This document shows positions 22,248 through 38,297 of a stretch of DNA of 38,297 bases, piece after piece. Source of the DNA: Auxenochlorella pyrenoidosa (lineage: Eukaryota > Chlorophyta > Trebouxiophyceae > Chlorellales > Chlorellaceae); assembly GCA_001430745.1 (NCBI GenBank), contig KQ481938.1:1984980-2023276 (forward strand). The letters run 5' to 3'. The notes beneath the pieces were generated by a model that saw nothing but the letters and a program-made list of their open reading frames with translations, had not been told where the DNA came from and did not search any database. A program made the translations under genes and the position numbers. Each line of letters opens with the position of its first letter. The stretch's first letter is position 1.

Positions 22248-25200
22248 CTACTCTTCTGGTCTGGGTTCCATGTGCTCTGGGGCCACCAAGTGCCGCGTCA
22301 TCTCCTCCTCCAAGCTGACGCGCGCCGGGAAGGACTCGAGGCGCGGCTGGTACCGCATCAGCTTGGCCAGCTCCTCCAGCAGCACCTGCAGGCCAGCAGG
22401 GCGGGGCCGGGCGGTCGAGCTGGTGCCCTTGCAGCGAGGCAGTCAGGCCTCAAGACAGGTGCAGGGATACGTCGCTGCTACCCCACCCACCCCCCTGCCC
22501 ACACCTTGAGGTAGCAGTGCCGCCCCTCGCTGACTAGGTGTGTAGCGGCAAAGCGCCGTCCATTCTCTGCAATGGTGCGCGCCAGGCTGTCGTGGTCCCG
22601 CAGGAACTGCACTATCCGCTCCACCTCCGCCCAGCCGTTGTACCCGGTGGGCACATAGTGCAGCCAGGGTTGCAAGGCGTTGTAGTAAAACTCTGCCGGG
22701 GGCCAGAGGGAAGAGTAAGGGCAGTAGTGAGCAGCGGGTGCAACCGAAGGACCGGGCCGCTGTTGTCCGGCACTTCAGTCCGGACAGCCGGCTGGCCAGT
22801 AGCACCAGCAGGGGCAGCGCACACTGCCTGTGCTCGCAAAACGGAACAGCACGACGGTGCAGGGCAGGGCGGCACACTTGCCATAGACCTTGCTGTCCTC
22901 CTTGATCACCAGCTGCTGGTGGGACAAGGGNNNNNNNNNNNNNNNNNNNNNNNNNNNNNNNNNNNNNNNNNNNNNNNNNNNNNNNNNNNNNNNNNNNNNN
23001 NNNNNNNNNNNNNNNNNNNNNNNNNNNNNNNNNNNNNNNNNNNNNNNNNNNNNNNNNNNNNNNNNNNNNNNNNNNNNNNNNNNNNNNNNNNNNNNNNNNN
23101 NNNNNNNNNNNNNNNNNNNNNNNNNNNNNNNNNNNNNNNNNNNNNNNNNNNNNNNNNNNNNGGGTGCACCCCCCAACTGGCCGGCCAGTTGCTGGTGGTG
23201 CGCGGCTGTCCTGCGAAGACCTACCGCACTGGATAGCCATCGCTGACACTTGCCATGAACGTGCTGAGCTGGCTGGGGTGCATCGGGCAGGGGCACGAGC
23301 AAGCATTCGGGCGGGATACCAGGCAGCGCTCCTGGCTGGGGTGCGCCTGCCCCCGGTTCCTCACCTGGCCCGTGGCCAGCACCTTGGCCAGGCGCGAGCT
23401 GACCCCCAGCCCGTCGGTGGAGAATGTGTAGCGGAAGCGCAGCTGCTGGCCCAGCGGCATGAAGCCCTCTGGGCTGCTGCCATCCATGAAGCTGGTGTAC
23501 GTGTGGTTGCTGGCCTTGCTGAGCTTCGCGTAGCGCAGGCGCGACTTGTGCTCCAGCTGGCCAAACCTGCGACGCGCAAGGGCAGCAACGACATGCCAGC
23601 GCGTGGTTGAGCCGGGGCCGTCTAGCTTCCCACATAGCGCCACTGGCGGTTGCGGCGTGTCAGGTCCCCATGACGGGTCACGGGTCATGCATGGCGTCCA
23701 AGCCCAGCACAGGCGCTCCACCGCGCACCTGTCCACTTGTGGTATGCCCCGGTCAAACAGGGTCCACCTGCAGCGCTTGGGGTGCTGGAAGGCAGGTCGG
23801 GGAGGACGCTAGCGCAGCCTGGGCTGGCACGCAGGGCGACCCACCGTGGTGCGCTGGCGGGCAAGAGCAGGGCGCGGCTGCCGCACCTGCCTATCGCCCG
23901 TTGCTCCTTATCCTCCCAACTGGGTCCGCTGTCTGCCGCCATGCGCTGCACATACTCGTCGTACTGCGGGCAGCAAGGCCGGGCGGCAGCTCCGCCGCAT
24001 TGGCATGCTGCAGGCCGACCGGGCAGCAGCTGGAAGGCAGGCGGGCCGGCCTGCATGCATGCTCTTGGCACAATGCTCCCGCCCTGCCCCCTCTTTGGCC
24101 CGCCCGCCAGCCCAGCCCAGCCCCACCTGCTTCCACACAAACTCCCCCGAGGGCACCAGCAGCGCCAGGTGCTCCCTAATCTTTGCGTACGCCAGCAGAG
24201 GGCACATGCGCTCCGGCAGGCCCGCCGCCTCGTCGCCGCCCGGCTCCACCCGGCGGGCCGGCTCGGGGATGGGCATGTCCCCAAACCCAAGCCCTAGCTC
24301 CAAGTTTGGGGCGCCAAACCGCTTGGCAGCATCCTGTATGTCTGTCAGCATATGATAGTACAGTGGAACCTGGAGGGTGGGGCCACAGGGTGGGGGAGCA
24401 GCGGGCAAGGGGGTGTAAGCATGGCATGCTGCAGGCTGCACGCCCTGCATGCAGCAGGGTGTGGCGGCCATGGGCAGCACCGGGAGCCATGCAGGCGTGT
24501 GTGCTCCTGCAGCGCCGCCCACCTGCGCCATGGGCGGCCGCTCCAGCCCGCCGCTGGTCACGTACAGGCGGTTGTCCCACAGCAGGAGGCGGTAGCGCGC
24601 GTCGTGCCGGTTCCTCTGAGGGGTGCTGCAGCGCAGGGTGACGTGGGGCAGCGGCAGGGTGGGGCCGGCGGCGAGGGCGGGCGCGTCGGGCCAAGCGCAG
24701 CCGCTGGCCTCCAATGCTCGCTCGATGGACAGCCCAGGGCAGGTGGCCGGCGGCAGGCGCCTGCCGTTGCACCAGCGCCAGCGTAGAAACAAGCAGGCAC
24801 AGGAGAGGCGCACCCTGCGCTGACATTGTGCCCTGCGGGCGCCACAGGGGCGCATGCGTCCATGTCCTCTTTGCTGATGCCGCGCACCATCCACGGCCGG
24901 AGCTCATTGAAGATTGTGGTGAACAGCACCGAGTGCTTGGCACACTCGGGCGGCAGGTCGTACCCGTCCGGCTGGAAGGGGGCAGCACCTGGCAGCGCAT
25001 CGCCGCCAGGGTCTGCCTGATCCTGCGCCATCTCCTGAGGCAGGCCCTGGCGTGCTGCCAGGCTGGAGATTAAGGACAGATGCCCCCCACCGGCGATCTG
25101 CACGTGACGGATACTGCCGCTGCCGCTGCCACCACCCGCCTTCGAACGGACGCTCTGCAAGGCCTGCAGGGGCAAAACATGCACATCAGCACATATATAG

Positions 25201-25389
25201 TGCATGTAAACGGCGTATGAGCAGCGGAGAGTCTTGTGCAGCAAACACGTGCTTCGCACAGCCTGCTCCCTCGTCTAGGCGGCTCACCATGCCTAGCAAC
25301 AGGCCGCATGACGCCAGCAGGACGTTGAAAACGAGGGTATGCGAGAGGGCAGCGGCAGGAACAGAGCGGGCGCTCCCAACTTTCGCCAT
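22248..25389 (-). CDS. CAP10-domain glycosyltransferase (POGLUT/KDELC-like), type II membrane protein
   Basis: Family members transfer glucose or xylose in the secretory pathway. Exons 25389-25288, 25163-24814, 24760-24523, 24369-24127, 23963-23887, 23767-23729, 23566-23365, 22912-22882, 22692-22505, 22385-22248 give 535 residues. A hydrophobic segment at residues about 14-34 looks like a signal anchor, followed by a Gly/Ser linker. CAP10 landmarks follow in order: LRPWMVRGISKEDM, DNRLYV, LELGLGFGDMP, WEDKEQRAIGRW, RFRYTFSTDGLGVSSRLAKVLATGQ, LVIKEDSKVYEFYYNALQPWLHYVP and IAENGRRFA. The C-terminus PRPEE is not an ER-retention KDEL. The 231-base gap falls inside the intron 23364-22913, so no coding sequence need be missing. 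One intron is only 53 bases (24813-24761) and one has a GC donor at 22881. An in-frame ATG at 25470 is an alternative start. The acceptor substrate is unknown. Confidence 0.9.
22931..23161. other. Assembly gap of 231 N
   Basis: Run of unknown bases inside intron 7 of the CAP10 gene. The exons on both sides join in frame (LATGQ to LVIKEDS) as in other CAP10 proteins. The gap length may be an estimate. Confidence 0.95.
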
Positions 25390-25569
25390 TCCTTGCTGTT
25401 GTACATCCCTTACTGGCTCAAGAGGCGCCGCAACCTGTACTGTCGGATGGGACAGGGCCCTCGCAAGCATGAGGGCAGAGCACTGGTCGCATCCGCTAGC
25501 GGGGGCAGCTGATGGCGGCTGCCGTGAAGCACCAGGATGCTTGCAAATAAGGCGCACTGCATCCAGCCC

Positions 25570-32563
<6,994 letters not shown>

Positions 32564-32921
32564 TGCTGGGCGTGATAGCTGAACCAGAACCGCGCCTGGC
32601 AGCGCACTCCGCCAGGAGACGAATCAAAGCAAGAGTGGAGGTTACGCAGGGGTCTGCAGCAATGCTGTCGATGCTCCGATCACTTTCCCAGCTACGGATT
32701 TGCCGCAACATCATGCATCATGCCGAATATCAGGGCGCCGAGCTGGCAATTTTTTTCAGAGGCCGTGCTGGCCCCCATCCAGCTGCTCGTAGCATCCGAT
32801 CACTCGCCAACGCAAGGTGCAGGGCGGACTTGGTGTCAGACCGCCTCTTATTGCCAAGCCTTGCCGCTCCTGTCGCGAGCACTGCACCTGCACGTCGATG
32901 GCCTTTCAATAAGTAGGATCA
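32564..32921. promoter_or_regulatory. Bidirectional promoter region, TBCD and WDR5-like gene
   Basis: The 358 bases between the two divergent start codons must contain both promoters and 5' UTRs. I see no TATA box or convincing known motif, and no additional coding frame. Confidence 0.5.
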
Positions 32922-35445
32922 ATGCATCCGGAAGCTTCAGAGCAGGACAAGCCCGCCGAGGACGGGCTTCAGCAGCAGGGCGCGGCTGGGCCTGCGCCAG
33001 GAGAGCAGCAGGAGGCGGGAGCCCAAGCCAAGGGCGTGCCACCGATCCCAAGCTGCTACAGGTGCAGGCGGCATGTGCAGGGGGCCACAGTCCTGCTTAC
33101 CGCCGCGGGCGCTGTTTGGGTGCGCAGCTCCGTCCCCGCCCAGCTTCACCTCGTGCTGTTCTGCTGCCTTCTGTGCAGGGAGCTACCCCAGGTGCCGGAT
33201 GCACCTTACAGGCTCCTGCACTCGCTCAGCAATGCGCATGGCGGGCAGGCGGTGAACAGCGTGCGCTTTGACCCTACGGGTCGGCGGCTGGCCAGCGGCG
33301 GCTCTGACGGCACGGCTGCCATTTGGGACCCACAGAGCGGCGTGCTCCTGCACCGGCTCAAGGGGCACACCGCCGGAATTTCAGGTACGGGCTGGTGTGC
33401 ATGGCGGGCAGGCAGAGCACTCTCACACATGCGACATGGCGGGCTGAAGTCATGCAGCGAGAAATGCAAAGCAACGCGCCGGCTCGAGGGTGCCACTGGC
33501 TGCCTCCTGCCGCACACCGCGCGCCCACTCCTCATTCAGCTCCCGTTGCCCACGTTTCCCCAGACGTGGCCTGGTCGCACGACAGCCGCTATGTCGCCAC
33601 CGCCTCGAATGACAAGACGCTGCGCATCTGGGATGCCGAGACTGGCGCCTGCCTGCGGCTGCTCAAGGATGGCCACACACACTGGGTCTCGTGCTGCGCC
33701 TTCAGCGCCGGCGCCAACCTGCTGGTGGGTGCTGGGCGGTGGGCCCTGAGCAGCGCACTTTGGGTCGTCCAGCTAGGCATGCATCTCGAGCTGCCGGCAT
33801 AGGGTGGCCACCGCTCACCTGCCACCCCGCGCGACGGCTGGGCCGCAGGTCAGCGGCGGCTTTGACGAGGTGCTGATAGTGTGGGATGTGCGGAATGCGC
33901 GGCCCGTCAAGATCATCCCGGGCCACTGCGACCCGGTGTCAGGTGGGGCCGTTGCGCGCAGCAGCGGCCGGTGACCGCCACGAGGAGCCGTCGTCGTCCA
34001 CCCTGGTAGGCTGCCAGTGACAGCTGGCCATTCACGTCCTGTCGGCCCCACGCCTGCTGGCAGTTACCCGATCGTGCACGCGCACCCGCGCCTGCCCCTG
34101 CAGGGGTGCACTTTAGCGGGGAGCCGGGCCTGCACGAGCTCATCGCCTCCTGCTCCTTTGACGGCCTCACGTGAGTGGCCGCCCTGGGGAGCGTGCTGCG
34201 TCAGACCAGCCGGCAGCGCACCCCAGCCGACTCCAACAAATGACAGCATGGCCCTGCTAGTGGGGTGTGCTTGGCACTACACGACTGAACCGCCTTGGCT
34301 TGCCTGCTGTCTGCCCTCCGCACCCGCCACAGGCGCGTGTGGCACACTGCCACGGGGCGCTGCCAGGCCAGCCTGACCGACCAGGGGCACACCGCACTGG
34401 GCTCGGTGCGCTTCACCCCCAACGGCCAGTTCCTGCTGACAGGTGGGCGCACCACCTGTCTGCTCCAGGCTGTGCTATGGCGACGTTTTATGGAACTGAG
34501 ACGCCGGCGCGAGGCCCTTGCCTCGGTGGCCTGCAAGCTCTGCTGACTCACGCTCCACTTGCCTGCGTTGTGGCACCGCCTGCAGCGCCGCGATGAGCAG
34601 CGTTCTTTGTGCCTCGCCCCCACTGCGCTGCAGCCACGCTGGACAGCCGGCTGCTGTTGTGGTACCCTCAGGAGCGCAAAGTGAAGCGCACGTACCGGGG
34701 CCACGTGAACAACCACTACGCATGCCAGGTGGGTGCGCCCGGTTTGTTGCCTGGAGGGGCTTACTGCCATGCTGTGGTCCTGCCTACCTGCCAGGTGCAG
34801 GGACCTCTTGGCAGGCAGTTTCAGCCCAGTTTGGGGGGGCATTGCGTGCGGATGATGTGCCAGTTCCGCAGGCAAGCCAGCATGTCAGGCAAGCCTGCAT
34901 GAGCAAGCAGGCTGCGAGCATGCACGCAGATCGCAGGTGACGGTGCTGTGCCCTCTGGTTGCCGCGTCCCGCAGGCCTGCTTTGTGGTGCACAGCCCAGA
35001 CCCCAAGCAGCGGTTTGTGGCCTGCGGCAGCGAGGACCACCACGTGTACCTGTGGGGCCTGTCTTCCAGGGAGGTGGGTGGGGCGGCAGGGGGGGCGCCC
35101 TGGGGCCCACGAGGGGTATGTATGCTGCCTCTCTTTTTGGCTGCCTGAGCGTCTCCCTGCACCACCCTGCTCCTCTTAGTTCCCTAGTCTTATGCCTGCT
35201 GAGCCCCTCACCGCTGCCTGCCGGTGCAGGTTGTGGGCGTGCTGCGCGGGCGGCCCTCTGCCGATGCGCCCGGCGCCGGCCACTGCGATGTGGTGCTGTC
35301 GGTGGATGCCTCCATGGCCCCCGACCTGCCCTTCATAGCCAGCTGCGCACACCAGGGGGATGGGTCCATTCAGGTCTGGGCGCACGAGAGCTGGGCGGCT
35401 GGCGAGGCGGGAGCAGGAGGGGCGGCGGCGATGGACACATCATGA
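32922..35445 (+). CDS. WDR5: WDR5-type seven-blade WD40 protein
   Basis: WDR5 is the core WD40 subunit of COMPASS/MLL H3K4 methyltransferase complexes and binds the Win motif of the catalytic subunit and RbBP5. Exons 32922-33061, 33179-33384, 33564-33724, 33849-33942, 34104-34170, 34333-34442, 34634-34728, 34975-35073, 35230-35445 give 395 residues. After about 60 variable residues come seven blades: VNSVRFDPTGRRLASGGSDG, ISDVAWSHDSRYVATASNDK (ending LRIWD), VSCCAF with FDEVLIVWDVR, SGVHF with SFDGLTRVWH, SVRFTPNGQFLLTATLD, HYACQACF with GSEDHHVYLWG, and VVLSVDAS with GDGSIQVW. Order, spacing and the HTAGISDVAWS and CDPVSGVHFS joins resemble WDR5 more than other WD40 proteins. Intron 1 (117 bases) is open and divisible by three, so a retained form is possible. 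The divergence in blade 7 leaves some doubt about strict orthology. Confidence 0.87.
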
Positions 35446-35990
35446 TGGCGGCAGGAGCATGTGCTGCCGTTTCTGGATCCAGTAATTGAATTCACAATCC
35501 CCGCAACGACTCATTGGAAATGCTCACGCTCGACATATTGCTCTGTGAACACGAAGCGAAACCATGAGATAGTGGGGGAGGGTGGTAAGCAAATGGGCTA
35601 CTAGACACTTTGAGCTGCGGGTCAGTGTTGCTGCAGTCTGTACACAATCGTTTCTTGGAGCGCAAGTCGTGCCTGCTTCGAGAGTCAGTGGGCAGATTTT
35701 TGCCTCGGCATCTGCTGGTATGAGCGCGCAGAACAGGCAGCACGAAAGCTCTGCTGTCGCAACCTGGCGCCTGCTGTCGCCATGCTGCGCTTCAGAAGAT
35801 CCGTCCTTCAACCCCCGACCTCGCTTCTGCTGTGCACACATCCCCGTCCATACCAACAACCTTCAAGCTGGCGAAAACGGCACAAAGAAACACGGGCAGG
35901 CGGCGGGAGTGGGGGCGCCTTTTGGACAGCGGGGCTTGCTGATAGCCTTTAGCAGTCAACCTACGCCGTGGAAGCAGCTCGCGGAGCGCG
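35446..35990. other. Intergenic region upstream of CDT2
   Basis: This 545-base stretch between two genes in tandem holds the 3' UTR of the WDR5-like gene and the promoter of CDT2. A near-consensus E2F-type GGCGAAAA occurs around 35870-35877. A 10-base direct repeat (CTGCTGTCGC) sits at 35751-35760 and 35771-35780. I see no coding frame and no clear TGTAA. Confidence 0.45.
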
Positions 35991-38135
35991 ATGCTGCAGC
36001 GGGAGCGCCACTTGACGTCGGCACTGCTCAGGCAGCAGCTCCATGGCAGGCTAGGTGCGCTCAAAACAACCTTCGGGCAAGCATCAGGGAATGCGGCCGG
36101 AGAGTCAGCTGTCGGGAGTCCGCCGGGGGTTCAAATGTGCCAATGTTCGCCGCTGGTGCCCGACGCTGCCCCTGCAGTCCACCGCCGGCCCTTTGTGGCT
36201 GAATTCTGCTGCGAAGACGGCACGGTGATGAACAACCCCACGCAGATCGGCACCCCCGCCTTTGCTGCGCAGTATAGCCGGGTGAGGCGACTCGGTTCAA
36301 ATGCTGCAGCTGGGCTTTGACACCGCAACCACCGCTGCGAGACCCTTTATCTCACTGCCCTGCCTGGCCCCTACACGCCCTGCAGCACTACAACGACTGC
36401 AAGCTGCTGGCCATTGCGGATGAGGAGGGGTACGTGTCCATCGTGGACACCGCCTGCCAGCTGCCAACCGAGATGGCTGATGACTGGGGCCCGCACAAGC
36501 CGCGCGCGCAGTGGGCCGCCCACCGCAACGCCGTCTTCGACCTGGCCTGGTGCAACGTGAGTGCGGCGCACAGGCACTTGATGCTCTGGCTTGGGGCCTG
36601 CAGGCATGTGGCGGGTCACAAGGCAGCTGGTTGCAGAGGCGCGCCTGCTGTTGCATTCTGCGATCAACAGCTGGGGACAGCTACCTGCTGCCGTGCTGGA
36701 ATGACTTCGAAACTGCAGTCACCGGGCTTCAATGTTCCTGGTGCTGCGCTCCATCATCCGCCCCTGCCCATCGGTCCCCCCCCGCAGGACGACGCCCGCA
36801 TGCTGACCGCCAGCGGCGACCAGACCGTCAGCCTGTGGGACACCGGCCACGCAGACCTGCTGGCCTCCTTCCGCGGCCACTCTGGCAGCGTCAAGACGGT
36901 GTGCCCCATGCCCTCCACGCACGAGGTGTTTGCAACGGGGGCGCGCGACGGCGCGCTGATGGTGTGGGACGCGCGCGTCGCGGCGCGGCAGGACGCTACC
37001 ACCGGGGAGCTCTTCCACGGGCCCGTCATCACCGTGCAGGTGCGCCCAGATTGTGTGCGCTGTCCAATCCGAAGGGGATCGGCAAGAGGCTGAGCATCCA
37101 GTTGAATCGCTTGCACGAGGGGGCGCACTGGCTGTGCGAAGCTTCGCATGGGTGCCTGCCAGTCGCGCTGCCCAGCTGCGCACCGTGACGCCCCCAGGGC
37201 GCCTCGCTGCCTGCCTCATGCGCTCCAGCATCCCGTTCCCCGCCGCTTTGCTGCTCCTGTAGGACGCACACGCGCCCAGTGGCAAGCAGAAGCGCCGGCG
37301 CACGCCGCTGCAGGGGCGCACCCGGCCCTCGGTCACATCGCTGACCTTCCTGCATGGCGAGGGCAGCCAGCTGGCCACTGGAGGTGGGAGCTTGGTGGGC
37401 GGAAGAATGCAAGACCGGTACCTTTGTTTGCTGTAATTTGTGGGAAGTTCATGTTCGTGTGCACAATGGCAGTGCCCAGCGTGCTGACGGCGCCCCTGCC
37501 AACTGCCCACAACTGTGCCCCTCACAGTCACCGCCCTGTCCACGCTTCCATCTCCGCCTCCTCTTCCCCGTGCCCCACCTCCCCAGGCGTGGACGGCGTG
37601 GTCAAGTTCTGGGACCTGCGCTGCACGGGCGCCCCCGTGGGCGAGGCGGCGCCCTGGCTGGAGCTGGAGCGGCTGTGCGACGCGTGCGTGCCGCCCATCA
37701 GCCAGAAGCAGCACGGCATCACCTCGCTGGCGCTGCACCCGCAGGGTGGGTGGCAGCTGGCGGCACCCGGGGAGGGCTGGCAGGGCCTGGGGTGGGGGGC
37801 AGGGGCATACTGTTGGGGCGCCGACTGAGCTGTGGCGCCACTGGCAGCCTCTTGCGAACCTTGCTGCTTCTGCTGCATGCTGCAAGTCGGGCGCAGTCAG
37901 GCTCCTGTCCTTGCTCTGGCGGCTTGTGCGCCTGGGGTGCAACTATGGGCCTGGCGACGGCCAGAACAACTCAGGGCTGCCTGCTTTGCACAGTGCCTCC
38001 ACCGGGAACCCCTCCCCCTGCATGCACCCCCTGCAGGCAGCCAGCTGCTGGTGAGCCTGACTGGCGGGCACCACTTCCTGTACGACACGATGCGCCCACA
38101 CATTGGGCCCACCCGCTGGTTTGGCGGCCACACAG
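35991..38135 (+). CDS. CDT2: CDT2/DTL, substrate receptor of the CRL4 ubiquitin ligase, N-terminal part (partial)
   Basis: CDT2 directs CUL4-DDB1 to degrade PCNA-bound targets such as CDT1 in S phase and after DNA damage. Exons 35991-36054, 36178-36281, 36386-36556, 36788-37039, 37263-37383, 37587-37745, 38037-38135 give 323 codons plus one base. The next exon lies beyond the window, and 38136-38297 looks intronic. Matches to human DTL, in order, are PAFAAQYSRHYNDCKLLAIADEEGY, AAHRNAVFDLAW, MLTASGDQTVSLWD, FATGARDGALMVWDAR, RPSVTSLTFL, GVDGVVKFWDLR, LLVSLTGGHHFLYD and FGGHT. Two DWD boxes (WDAR near residue 173, WDLR near residue 246) are the DDB1-contact motifs and sit where DTL has them. 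A basic Lys/Arg patch (KQKRRR) between blades 3 and 4 is also shared. Intron 1 is 123 bases, open and divisible by three. Confidence 0.88.
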
Positions 38136-38297
38136 GTGGGGCGCACCGGGTGTCCAGCGTGGCTGAAGCAGGGGAGCTGGCAGCAGGCAAAGCGCAGGGT
38201 GTGTTTGCCCCCTGCCAGCTTGCTGCCTGGGCAAGGCTCGGGCAGAACAGCCCGCCCCGCTTTCCGCCCGGCCAGCCCCCACCTGGCAGCCGCCCCC

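Noticed and set aside
24176..25000. Alternative minus-strand frame of 274 codons over the CAP10 gene
   Set aside because: It ignores the 53-base intron and gives Arg/Pro/Ala-rich sequence without CAP10 landmarks; the spliced frame has them in order.

Overview
The window is nuclear DNA of a green alga. It is very GC-rich, and every gene is split into many short exons. Nearly all introns run from a GTGNG-type donor to a TGCAG-type acceptor, and TGTAA poly(A) signals are visible where two genes converge. The gene content (plant-type PRMT5, R2R3-MYB, a plastid-targeted RbcX-like protein, an SFI1-type repeat protein) fits a chlorophyte. A Chlorella-like trebouxiophyte is my best guess, but nothing in the sequence fixes the genus. 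I built all gene models by eye from splice sites, reading-frame phase and remembered family sequences. The exon lengths of every complete model add up to whole codons.

Layout. 75-2134 (-): N-terminal half of PRMT5, running off the left edge. 2135-3355: divergent intergenic region with some unexplained minus-strand reading frames. 3356-6656 (+): R2R3-MYB factor. 6657-7499: convergent 3' regions. 7500-9044 (-): small plastid-targeted RbcX-like protein. 9045-9366: divergent promoter with an E2F-like site and a tandem CCAAT repeat. 9367-22128 (+): a 24-exon gene for a protein of about 3,150 residues with roughly 75 SFI1/centrin-binding-type Trp repeats. 22248-25389 (-): CAP10-type (POGLUT-like) glycosyltransferase containing a 231-base assembly gap. 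25570-32563 (-): complete 17-exon tubulin-folding cofactor D (TBCD). 32564-32921: divergent promoter. 32922-35445 (+): WDR5-type WD40 protein. 35991 to beyond 38135 (+): N-terminal part of CDT2/DTL, running off the right edge.

No operon-like logic is expected here. Several neighbours do belong to cell-division or cytoskeleton biology: the SFI1-like centrin scaffold, TBCD for tubulin and CDT2 for replication licensing. PRMT5 and WDR5 act in histone methylation. I treat that as a loose theme and not as a demonstrated cluster. The most unusual items are the giant SFI1-like array with introns placed inside its repeats, and the high share of GC-AG introns (about 10 of 78).
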